Source: Streptomyces sp. 71268
GTDB lineage: Bacteria > Actinomycetota > Actinomycetes > Streptomycetales > Streptomycetaceae
Assembly (NCBI RefSeq): GCF_029392895.1
Contig: NZ_CP114200.1
Location: forward strand, 1 to 64,000
Direction of reading: 5' to 3'
Length of the DNA: 64,000 nucleotides
Part shown: positions 45,620-53,426 of the stretch, piece by piece
Layout of the letters: each line of letters begins with the position of its first letter
Position numbering within the stretch: position 1 is the stretch's first letter
Translations under genes and position numbers: made by a program
Notes under the pieces: generated by a model
Databases searched by the model: none
The model's input: the letters and a program-made list of their open reading frames with translations, nothing else
Told to the model about the DNA's origin: nothing

Positions 45620-46153
45620 ATGCCCGAGGCAGCCAACAGCGAGTTCTGGAAGACCCTCAAGCCGATCCAGAACTCCTTCAAGCCCGACGCCCTGCCCGAG
45701 GTCTACCTCTCCCAGGTGGCCACCGACGACGACCGGTACTACGTGCCGTTCACCGAGACCGTGGGCTCGCGCCCGCTGTGGATCAACGTCAAGGACAACT
45801 CCTGGGCCGACATCCTGCGCGCCAAGGAGGCGGGGCTGGTCAATCGCCACTACCACCCGCACGAGGTGTTCGCGTACACGATCTCCGGAAAGTGGGGCTA
45901 CCTGGAGCGGCCCTGGACGGCGAGCGCGGGCGACTTCGTCTACGAGGCGCCGGGCGAGGGGCACACCCTGGTGGCGTACGACAGCGGCGAGCCGATGAAG
46001 ACGTTCTTCATCGTCAAGGGACCGCTGATCTGGCTCGACGAGAACGGCGAGACGGCCGGCTACTTCGACGTCCACGACTACATCGAGATGTGTCGCGAGC
46101 ACTACGAGAAGGTGGGCATCGGCGCCGACTACGTCAACTCCCTGTTCCGCTGA
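45620..46153 (+). CDS. 2,4'-dihydroxyacetophenone-dioxygenase-like cupin
   Basis: 177 residues. ATG 45620 with AAGGGAG upstream. The cupin metal site has NRHYHPHEVFAY (H77, H79, E82) and PGEGHTL (H115), the layout of DAD-type Fe dioxygenases, which cleave the C-C bond of hydroxylated aromatic ketones to give a benzoate and formate. It leads a co-directional cluster with a transporter, two dehydrogenases and an AraC regulator. The exact substrate is inferred. Confidence 0.75.
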   Translation: MPEAANSEFWKTLKPIQNSFKPDALPEVYLSQVATDDDRYYVPFTETVGSRPLWINVKDNSWADILRAKEAGLVNRHYHPHEVFAYTISGKWGYLERPWTASAGDFVYEAPGEGHTLVAYDSGEPMKTFFIVKGPLIWLDENGETAGYFDVHDYIEMCREHYEKVGIGADYVNSLFR

Positions 46154-46184
46154 CCTTGGCCCATCGCACCGACCCGAGGTCCCC

Positions 46185-47510
46185 ATGACCGAGCCACCCA
46201 CCCAGCCCAGTACGCCGCCACCGGCCCCCGTCAGCGACGCGGCGCTCGCGTACGAGAACCGGCTGTTGCTGATCCTCTTCCTGGCCTTCGGATTCGTCTT
46301 CTTCGACCGTCAGGCACTGTCCTTCCTCGCACCGTTCATCGACGACGACTTCGACCTGTCCAACACCGAACTCGGCGTGCTCTCCGGCGCGTTGGCGTTC
46401 ACCTGGGCGCTGTCCGGGATGGTCATCGGACGCGTCTCGGACCGGCTGGGGCGGCGCAAGCCGCTGCTGATCGGCGCCGTCGTCCTCTTCTCCGTCTTCT
46501 CCGCGGCGGGCGGGTTGATGACCGGGTTCTTCGGGTTGCTCGCCGCCCGGGCGCTGATGGGAGTGGCGGAGGGGGCGGTGCTGCCCCTGTCCCAGTCCCT
46601 GATGGTGGAGGCGTCCCAGGAACACCGCCGCGGCCTGAACATGGGTTTGTTGCAGGGCTCGGCCGCCGGCCTGCTGGGTGGGATCGCCGCCCCGCTGGTG
46701 GTGGTGTGGGTGGCCGAACAGTTCGGCTGGCGCACGGTCCTGCTCCTGACCATCGTGCCCGGTCTGCTCATCGCTGCCTGGATGGCCAGGTCGGTGCGTG
46801 AGGTGCCGCCGGGGGTGGAGCGCGGCCCGGACAGGGGCAGGGTCGCGGCCGCGGCCGCCGGCGCCTCGACGCCGCTGCGGGAGGTGTGGGCGCACCGCAA
46901 CATCGTCCTGTGCACGCTCGCGGCCTGCTGCTACCTCACCTGGTTCGTCGTCATCATCACCTTCACCCCCGTCTACCTCAAGGACGAGAAGGGCTTCTCC
47001 TCCGGCACCATGAGTGCCGTGATGACCTGCTTCGGCGTCGCCTGGGTGCTGTGGGGGTTCCTCACTCCGGCGATCTCGGACCGCATCGGCCGCCGCACCA
47101 CCATGATCGCCTTCACCTCGGTCGCCGTGCTGTGCCCGCTCGCGGTGGTGTACGTGGACAACCCGGTACTGCTCGGGGGCGTCATCGTCCTCACGTACAC
47201 CGGTCTTGGCTGCTTCACCCTCATCATGGCCACCATTCCCGCCGAGACCGTACCCCGGGGTGCGCTGGCCACCGCGCTCGGCCTGGTCATGGGCGTCGGC
47301 GAGTTGACCGGTGGCGTCCTCGCCCCGCTGGCCGCCGGCTGGGCCTCCGACACCTGGGGGTTGGAGACGGCCATGTACATCTCCGCCGGTGGCGCCGTCG
47401 CCGTCGTCCTGCTCGCCTTCGGCCTGCGCGAGACCGCCCCGAGGGTCCTGCGACGCCGGGCCGAGCGCACCGCCGCCCCCACCCCGACCAAGGCAGGAGC
47501 AACCCGATGA
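46185..47510 (+). CDS. MFS transporter (organic-acid/aromatic type)
   Basis: 441 residues with 12 predicted helices. FFDRQALSFLAPFIDDDFDL at helix 1 and GRVSDRLGRRKPLLIGA in loop 2-3 resemble aromatic-acid or anion:cation symporters. It is 31 bases after the cupin gene and overlaps the alcohol dehydrogenase gene by four bases, so it is in the operon and probably imports the pathway substrate. Confidence 0.85.
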   Translation: MTEPPTQPSTPPPAPVSDAALAYENRLLLILFLAFGFVFFDRQALSFLAPFIDDDFDLSNTELGVLSGALAFTWALSGMVIGRVSDRLGRRKPLLIGAVVLFSVFSAAGGLMTGFFGLLAARALMGVAEGAVLPLSQSLMVEASQEHRRGLNMGLLQGSAAGLLGGIAAPLVVVWVAEQFGWRTVLLLTIVPGLLIAAWMARSVREVPPGVERGPDRGRVAAAAAGASTPLREVWAHRNIVLCTLAACCYLTWFVVIITFTPVYLKDEKGFSSGTMSAVMTCFGVAWVLWGFLTPAISDRIGRRTTMIAFTSVAVLCPLAVVYVDNPVLLGGVIVLTYTGLGCFTLIMATIPAETVPRGALATALGLVMGVGELTGGVLAPLAAGWASDTWGLETAMYISAGGAVAVVLLAFGLRETAPRVLRRRAERTAAPTPTKAGATR

Positions 47511-48607
47511 AGGCCGCCGTCTGGCACGGAGCCCGCGACGTGCGCGTAGCGGAGACCGACGTGCCCACCCCCGGGCCCGACGAGGTTTTGGTACGGGTGG
47601 CGTACTGCGGGATCTGCGGCAGCGACCTGCATGAGTACGCGAACGGGCCGCACGCCATCCCGACCACCACCCCACACCCGGCCTCGGGGGTCACGGCGCC
47701 TCTGGTCCTGGGGCACGAGTTCTGCGGGACCGTGGCCGCGCTCGGGTCCTCGGTCGCCGATCTCGCCGTGGGCGACCCGGTGGCCATCGAGCCGAACTAC
47801 CGCTGCGGCACCTGCCCGCGCTGTCAGGCCGGTGACTACCACATCTGCCGCCACTTCGGCTTCGCCGGCCTGATGGGGCACGGCGGGCTGGCCGAGTACG
47901 CGGCGGTCCCGCGCTACATGGCGCACCGACTGCCCGCCGGCGTACCGCTGGAACAGGCCGCGTTGTTCGAGCCGGCCTCGGTCGCCCTGCACGCGCTGCG
48001 GCGCGCCGAACCCCTGCACGGGACGCTCGCGGTCGTCGGGCTCGGGCCCATCGGCCTGCTGGCCGTCCTGCTCGCCGCGCGGCGCGGCGCCACCCGGATC
48101 ATCGCCGTGGACGTCGCACCGGCCCGGTTGGAGATCGCGGCCCGGCTCGGCGCCACCGACCTGGTGGACGCCTCGGGCGGGGCCGACGCGGTGGCGGCGG
48201 TCCGTGGACTGACCGGCGGCGAGGGGGTCGACGTGGCGTTCGAGGCGGTGGGCTCCCAGGCCGCCCTGGACACCTGTCTGGGGGCGACCCGGCGCGGCGG
48301 GCGGGTGGTCCTGGTCGGGCTGGCCCAGCAGGTGCGCCTCGACGCCTTCGCCCTCGTCAACAACGAGCAGTCGATCATCTCCACCGTCGGCTACCGCGAC
48401 ACCTACCCGGAGCTGATCCGGCTCGTCGCCGACGAGGGCGTGGACCTGCGGCCCGTGGTCACCTCGACGGTGGCCCTCCGGGACGTGGTGGACCAGGGTT
48501 TCGAGGCGCTGCTGGGCGGAAGCGAGCAGATCAAGGTGCTGGTGGACCCCACACCGGGCCCGGTCGCCACCGCGCCAACCACCCACCGAGCGGAGGCCAC
48601 CCGGTGA
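47507..48607 (+). CDS. Zinc-dependent alcohol dehydrogenase (butanediol/threonine DH-like)
   Basis: 366 residues. Catalytic zinc ligands C37 (CGICGSDLHE), H70-E71 (GHEFCG). Structural zinc Cys at 100, 103, 106 and 114 (CGTCPRC, HIC). Rossmann motif VVGLGPIGLLA near 175. It is closest in style to 2,3-butanediol or L-threonine dehydrogenases. It starts at the ATGA overlap with the transporter and ends in an overlap with the SDR gene, so it is translationally coupled on both sides. Confidence 0.85.
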   Translation: MKAAVWHGARDVRVAETDVPTPGPDEVLVRVAYCGICGSDLHEYANGPHAIPTTTPHPASGVTAPLVLGHEFCGTVAALGSSVADLAVGDPVAIEPNYRCGTCPRCQAGDYHICRHFGFAGLMGHGGLAEYAAVPRYMAHRLPAGVPLEQAALFEPASVALHALRRAEPLHGTLAVVGLGPIGLLAVLLAARRGATRIIAVDVAPARLEIAARLGATDLVDASGGADAVAAVRGLTGGEGVDVAFEAVGSQAALDTCLGATRRGGRVVLVGLAQQVRLDAFALVNNEQSIISTVGYRDTYPELIRLVADEGVDLRPVVTSTVALRDVVDQGFEALLGGSEQIKVLVDPTPGPVATAPTTHRAEATR

Positions 48608-49338
48608 CCACTGGTTTCGCCCCCGACGCCTTCGCCGGACACACCGTCGTGATCACCGGAGGGACCTCCGGCATCGGCGCCGCGACGGCCACCCTGCTCG
48701 CGGAGCTCGGCGCCGAGGTGCACGCGCTCGGCCTGCCGCCGGTCCAGAGCGAGGAGTTGCCCCGACACCCCCGGGTGACGGTCACCGAACTCGACGTCAC
48801 CAACCACGCCGGGCTCACCCACCAGATCACCCAGGCCGGCCCGCTCGACCACCTGGTCACCTGTGCCGGCCTGAGCCGGGACCGGGCCGAGTACGAGCCG
48901 GCGAGCTGGGAACACGTACTGGCGGTCAACCTCACCGCCACGATGGTGGCCTGCCAGGCGGCGCGGCCCGTGCTGGCCCGGGGCGGCGGCAGCATCGTCA
49001 CCGTCTCGTCGATGTTCGGCTTCTTCGGCAGCCGCGACCGGCCGGCGTACAGCGCGAGCAAGGGTGGCATCGCCCAGTTGACCCGGTCGCTGGCGGCCGA
49101 GTACGCGGCCGACGGCATCCGCGTCAACGCGGTGGCCCCCGGCTTCGTCACCACCTCGCTGGCCCGGGGCATCCTCGACGACCCGGCCGCCACCCGCTCG
49201 GTGCTGGCCCGGGTCCCGCTCGGCCGACTGGGCCGGCCGGCCGAGATCGCGGCGGCCATCGCCTTCCTGTGCTCGCCGGCCGCGACGTACGTCAACGGGG
49301 CCGTCGTCCCGGTGGACGGGGGCTACCTGGCCGTCTGA
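48604..49338 (+). CDS. Short-chain dehydrogenase/reductase
   Basis: 244 residues. NAD(P) motif TGGTSGIG (18-25) and catalytic S136, Y149, K153 (YSASK), with PG in the substrate loop and PVDGGY near the C-terminus: a complete classical SDR. GTG start overlaps the upstream stop. With the alcohol dehydrogenase it could carry out successive oxidations of a side-chain alcohol in the aromatic-ketone pathway. Confidence 0.85.
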   Translation: MTTGFAPDAFAGHTVVITGGTSGIGAATATLLAELGAEVHALGLPPVQSEELPRHPRVTVTELDVTNHAGLTHQITQAGPLDHLVTCAGLSRDRAEYEPASWEHVLAVNLTATMVACQAARPVLARGGGSIVTVSSMFGFFGSRDRPAYSASKGGIAQLTRSLAAEYAADGIRVNAVAPGFVTTSLARGILDDPAATRSVLARVPLGRLGRPAEIAAAIAFLCSPAATYVNGAVVPVDGGYLAV

Positions 49339-49570
49339 CCCCGACCCCACTCACCCCTTCGGTCGCCGGGCACACGGAGGTACGCTGCGCCCATCGGCAC
49401 GCTGACGCCGGGCCGTGGCATAGACGGGTGCCACGCGCCCGCGTCTGCCGGGGCCGCCCGCCCTCCCCCACGACGAGCCAGCCCCTGGTCGGGCCCCCAG
49501 CCGTAGCGCAACCCAGCGGATGCCGATACCTTTCCCCGCCACGGGTACGCCCACCGGCAAGGAGGCTCAG

Positions 49571-50569
49571 ATGACCACACCCGCCGCCCCCGCGGCCTCC
49601 CACGTCTCCACGCGGTGCGTCGACCCCGCCGACCGGGTCGACTTCTGGGAGGAGTACAACCGCAAGGCCCTCGTCGGCCTGACCTGCTCCCCCTACTCCG
49701 AGCAGGGACTGCTGGCCTCGCAGACCAACGTCCAGTTGCGCGGCCTGCGGCTCGCCGACATCGCCGGCAACGAGCACGTGATAGAGCGCACCCCGCGCAC
49801 GTGTCGCGCGCTGCCGAAGGACTCGGTGTTCGCCACCCTCCTCACCGCGGGGCAGGCCGTCTTCTTCCACGCGGGTGGCTGTCTCAGCGTGCGCGCCGGT
49901 GACCTGGTGCTCTACGACACGCGCCAGTCGTACCTGTTCGGTTTCCCCTCCACCATGCGGCAACTCCTGGTGGACATTCCCAGCCGGACGTTCAGCGAGC
50001 ACTGCGCCGCCGGCGGGGTGGCGACGCCGCTCCTGTTCGGCCGGGGGTCGGCGACCGAGGGGGCGCTGGTCTCCACGCTGCGCTCGGTCCTGACCGACTG
50101 GACCGCCGGGCGCGGGAGCGGCGACCCGGTGAGCGCCGAGGCCACCGTGTTGGACCTGGTCAGGTCGCTGGCCGCGCCCCGTATCGACGGCCAGGGCCTG
50201 GCGCCGGCCAGGCCGTCGCAGTTGATGGTGGCCAAGGAGTACGTCACCCGCCACCTGAGCGACCCGCGACTGTGCGCCGAGCACGTCGCCGACGCGGTCG
50301 GGGTCTCCACCCGCCACCTGAGCCGCATCTTCGCCACGACGGGGGTCAGCCCGTCGCGGTACATCCTGGAACAGCGGCTGGCGCGGGCCCGCGAGCAGCT
50401 CGCCGACCCTCGGTCCCGCCACCTGACGGTCGCCGACGTCGCCCACCAGTGGGGCTTCGCGAGTCAGGCGCACTTCACCCGGGTCTTCCGGGACCACTTC
50501 GGGCACACGCCCGGAGACGCGCGCCCGGCCCCCGACCCCGCCGCCCTGCGGCCACGGCGCAGGGGCTGA
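49571..50569 (+). CDS. AraC-family regulator
   Basis: 332 residues from ATG 49571 (AAGGAGG ribosome binding site). The N-terminal ligand domain resembles AraC_binding_2 (FWEEYNRKALVGL, AGDLVLYDTRQSY). The C-terminal double HTH (about 220-320) has ADAVGVSTRHLSRIF, VADVAHQWGFASQAHFTRVF and FGHTPGDAR. It probably activates the preceding four-gene operon in response to its substrate. Confidence 0.85.
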   Translation: MTTPAAPAASHVSTRCVDPADRVDFWEEYNRKALVGLTCSPYSEQGLLASQTNVQLRGLRLADIAGNEHVIERTPRTCRALPKDSVFATLLTAGQAVFFHAGGCLSVRAGDLVLYDTRQSYLFGFPSTMRQLLVDIPSRTFSEHCAAGGVATPLLFGRGSATEGALVSTLRSVLTDWTAGRGSGDPVSAEATVLDLVRSLAAPRIDGQGLAPARPSQLMVAKEYVTRHLSDPRLCAEHVADAVGVSTRHLSRIFATTGVSPSRYILEQRLARAREQLADPRSRHLTVADVAHQWGFASQAHFTRVFRDHFGHTPGDARPAPDPAALRPRRRG

Positions 50570-50586
50570 CCCGCGGCCCCGCCGGG

Positions 50587-51051
50587 TCAGGGATCGCCGG
50601 GTGGCAGCTCGTCGGGCACCGGTCCGACGGTGGGCCGCGCCAGGCGTGCGGCTACCGAGGGGCGGGTGCGGGCCAGGTAGCCGATCTTGCTGGGGTGGTG
50701 GCCGGTGATGTCGGCGGTCCGCGCGACGCTGTAGCCGAGGAGGTGGTGCAGCACGACCGCGTCGTACTCCAGGGGCGAGCGCGCAGCCAGCGGCAGCGGC
50801 CGGAGGCGGCTGCCGGTGTGCGTGACCAACTGCTCCCAGGCGGCCACCGCCGGGTTGCTGCTGCCGACGACCTTCAACCAGTGACGTACGAGCGCGCCGA
50901 AGGTCCGGTCCACGGCGTCCGGGCCACGTCGTGGCCCCAGGTGCACGCGGGCGTACGCGAGGTAGGGGCCCGCGTACAGGGTGCGGAAGCCCTCGAAGAC
51001 CACGGCCCCTCGCGCGCGGCGGGCGGGGCACCAGGACGCGGACACGGTCAC
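50587..51051 (-). CDS. Sigma-factor-like protein (region 2/4 layout)
   Basis: 154 residues. GTG 51051 overlaps the upstream stop (GTGA). YAGPYLAYARVHLGPRRGPD and VDRTFGALVRHW resemble ECF sigma region 2. LPLAARSPLEYDAVVLHHLL followed by SVARTADITGHHPSKIGYLA resembles region 4. It is short for an ECF factor (usually 170-190). Function in transcription is inferred. Confidence 0.6.
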   Translation of the reverse strand: MTVSASWCPARRARGAVVFEGFRTLYAGPYLAYARVHLGPRRGPDAVDRTFGALVRHWLKVVGSSNPAVAAWEQLVTHTGSRLRPLPLAARSPLEYDAVVLHHLLGYSVARTADITGHHPSKIGYLARTRPSVAARLARPTVGPVPDELPPGDP

Positions 51052-52133
51052 CCGAACGCCTGGGCCGGCAGTCGGTGCGGGGCGGTGGACGCGGGCGCGT
51101 GCGGGGGGCGGCCGGCGTCGGCGGTGAGCTTGGCCGTGTGCCACAGGGGGCGGATGGTCTCCGCGCGCCCGCGCAGCGCCTCGACCAGTTGGCCCACCCG
51201 CTCCCATTCGGGCACCCGGGAGCCGTCCAGCATGCCACGGATGTCCGCCACGGAGAGGCCGTCGCGGCTGAGCGTGCGGATGGCGGAGTAGGTCGGGCAG
51301 GCAGCGGAGAGGTGGAGGCCGCGCAGCGCGGCGTGCAGGGTGGGCGGCGCCGTCATCTCGTAGCCGCGCGCCGCCTCCCACAGGGGGCGCAGGGCCGCCG
51401 GGTCGGCGCCGTAGGCCAGCCCGAGCCGGTGGGTGACCGTCCACGACGGCAGGCGCTCGCCGGCCAGGACGCGGCACAGGTACGAGGCGGTGACGTGGCT
51501 CTCCCCGCCGGCGACGCGCAGGGTCTTGCCGCTGGCGCGGTGCAGGTGGGCCAGGGCGTTGGCCAGCGTGGTTCCGGGGTCGTCCGGTGCGGCTAATCCG
51601 GCGCGTCCGTCAGCCCCGCCGGCACGCCCCCTGCCGCCCGGCTTCCCCCGCGGCGAGGGGGGCTTGCGAGGGCGGGGGGCGCTGGGTGCGGCCTTGAGCT
51701 GCCGGCGGTCCTGGCGCCGGGCGCACGCCTCGGCGGAGTAGTCACGGCTGAGCTTGTCGACGCTGATGCTCATCGCGCCGGCGATGTCGGCGGCCTTGTG
51801 CTTGCGGGCGCGGGCCTGCTGGACGACGGCCGCGGTCAGATCGCTCGTGATCAGCTGACTCTCCGTGATCTTCTCCAGGACGTTCAGGGCCTGGCCGTCG
51901 CGCACCAGCCGGACGATGTCCTGCAGGTGGTGGGCCGCCTGTTCGGCGACCTGTACGGCGTAGTCGTCGATCTCGGCGGTCTCCGGCTGGCTGCTGCGGA
52001 GTTTGCGATAGGCACGGCCGCACGCCTGGCTGCAGTACTGGCGCGGGCGGCCGACGCCGGCGCTCTGGTCAACGATGTTGGGGCAGCCGGGGTTGGGACA
52101 GGGCAGGCTGCTGCCCGACGCCTTCGTGGTCAT
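51048..52133 (-). CDS. Zinc-finger and HTH DNA-binding protein
   Basis: 361 residues. The N-terminal C-x4-C-x(16)-YC-x3-C finger (CPNPGC, YCSQAC) resembles the finger of the 4329 protein. There is a helical middle, a Pro/Arg-rich linker (about 150-185), then two HTH-like segments (LHRASGKTLRVAGGESHVT and LSRDGLSVADIRGMLDGSR). It is coupled to the sigma-like gene; together they look like a regulatory pair of unknown target. Confidence 0.65.
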   Translation of the reverse strand: MTTKASGSSLPCPNPGCPNIVDQSAGVGRPRQYCSQACGRAYRKLRSSQPETAEIDDYAVQVAEQAAHHLQDIVRLVRDGQALNVLEKITESQLITSDLTAAVVQQARARKHKAADIAGAMSISVDKLSRDYSAEACARRQDRRQLKAAPSAPRPRKPPSPRGKPGGRGRAGGADGRAGLAAPDDPGTTLANALAHLHRASGKTLRVAGGESHVTASYLCRVLAGERLPSWTVTHRLGLAYGADPAALRPLWEAARGYEMTAPPTLHAALRGLHLSAACPTYSAIRTLSRDGLSVADIRGMLDGSRVPEWERVGQLVEALRGRAETIRPLWHTAKLTADAGRPPHAPASTAPHRLPAQAFG

Positions 52134-52607
52134 GTCGAGTCGCCCTTTCGGGGGTGTGCGGGAGGAAATCCGGTACGGAAACGGGGAGTTTCCCGTGTCG
52201 CGGGGTGGAAATTTCCGGCTGGCCGGGGCCGCGCGAGGGGACGCGTGGTGGCCACACCGACGCGGTTCGCGCGGCTGTCAACAACGAGCGACGGACGGCC
52301 GGGGCGGACGGGAGACACGAAGGCGCCGGTGGCGCGGGAGCCGGCGGCGCTCGGCGGGCGTCGGCCGGGGATCGCGAGCGACCGCCCCGCCGTCCGCGTC
52401 AGCGAGTCGCCGTGACACGAGGCGCGCCAAGAGGGCTACAGGGGACGGTAGTTCGCGCTTGTTGCCAAGGGCGTCAAGCCATTCGCGGGTTTCGATCCCC
52501 CGGCCGTGCGGGATGCTAATTTCGGACTCCCGCGGGCGGTCGCTGATCGCGACCTGGTCGCGGACATGGTCAGGAGGCATCGCGCCCTCCCCGATCGTAT
52601 GGGTCAG

Positions 52608-52635
52608 TTGACAGCGGACGGTCCCGGTTTATGGT
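52608..52635 (+). promoter_or_regulatory. Candidate promoter in the long intergenic region
   Basis: TTGACA (52608-52613) and TATGGT (52630-52635) with a 16-bp spacer: a consensus -35 with a fair -10. No gene follows within 700 bases, so it may drive an untranslated RNA. Confidence 0.3.
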
Positions 52636-53284
52636 TGGCGCCGGGCCGGGACCTCCGTGGCGTGCGCGACGCTACCCGTTCACTCATACGATCACCATCA
52701 CTACGGTCCGTTAATGGGCCGCTTGCGGTTCTCGAATATTCGCTTCTGCAAAACTCGAAACCGCCTCGATCGCACTCGATCAAAACCGTTCACCCTTGCC
52801 CTCCGAAACGGTCCGCCCCGGACGCAGGCTTCGCCCCTCGCGCGCCTCAGCGCGCGCCCGACCGCCCCGCTCCGCGCAAGGAAGCCCCTGACTCACCGGG
52901 TTCGTGCCTGTCCCACACCCCGCCGGGCCAGGCCACGCTTCCCCAGGTCGGCCGGGTGCCGCTCTGCCGGGCGACGGGCCGGTATCGGACGGGAACGACC
53001 GAGCGACGCCCGCACGGCCGACGGCTCGCGCGACCGCCACGACGCGCGTGCGACCGCCGTGGTCGGCGGCTCGGCGTATCGACGGCGCGGTCGCGGCCGT
53101 GGGCCTCGCGAGGCTGACCCGGCTACCCCAACCCGCCCGGTCCGTCCACCCGAGCGGGGCCGACAGAGCGCGCAAAGACGGGGTGGAAATCCGGGCGCGG
53201 GGCGCGGCAACTACCGCCGCCCGGCGGCCTCGTGGGCCCGGAGTCCATCCGCGCGGCCGGTCGGCGCCGGCGCGTCGCGAACCG

Positions 53285-53313
53285 TTGACGGCTTGGTCCA
53301 GACCATTTACCGT
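53285..53313 (+). promoter_or_regulatory. Chitinase promoter with DasR-like operator
   Basis: TTGACG (53285-53290) and TACCGT (53308-53313) have a 17-bp spacer. The palindrome TGGTCCAGACCA (53294-53305) lies between them and matches the DasR-responsive element core TGGTCTAGACCA with one change. A repressor here would block the promoter until N-acetylglucosamine-derived signals release it. Confidence 0.7.
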
Positions 53314-53426
53314 ACGACTGCTCCTGGCCGCCGAGCCCCAGTCTCCGCGCACCACGGCCCCCAGGTGATGCGCACGCGTGCACGGTTCCGCACTTCCCCT
53401 GTACAACCCCCCACAGGGAGAGAGCC

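Larger units (their letters stand above)
52134..53426. other. Long non-coding stretch with two promoter-like sites
   Basis: Nearly 1.3 kb without a convincing gene; frames on both strands are Arg/Pro/Ser-rich. It is locally lower in GC around 52680-52800. It contains a candidate promoter at 52608-52635 and the chitinase promoter at 53285-53313. Confidence 0.45.
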
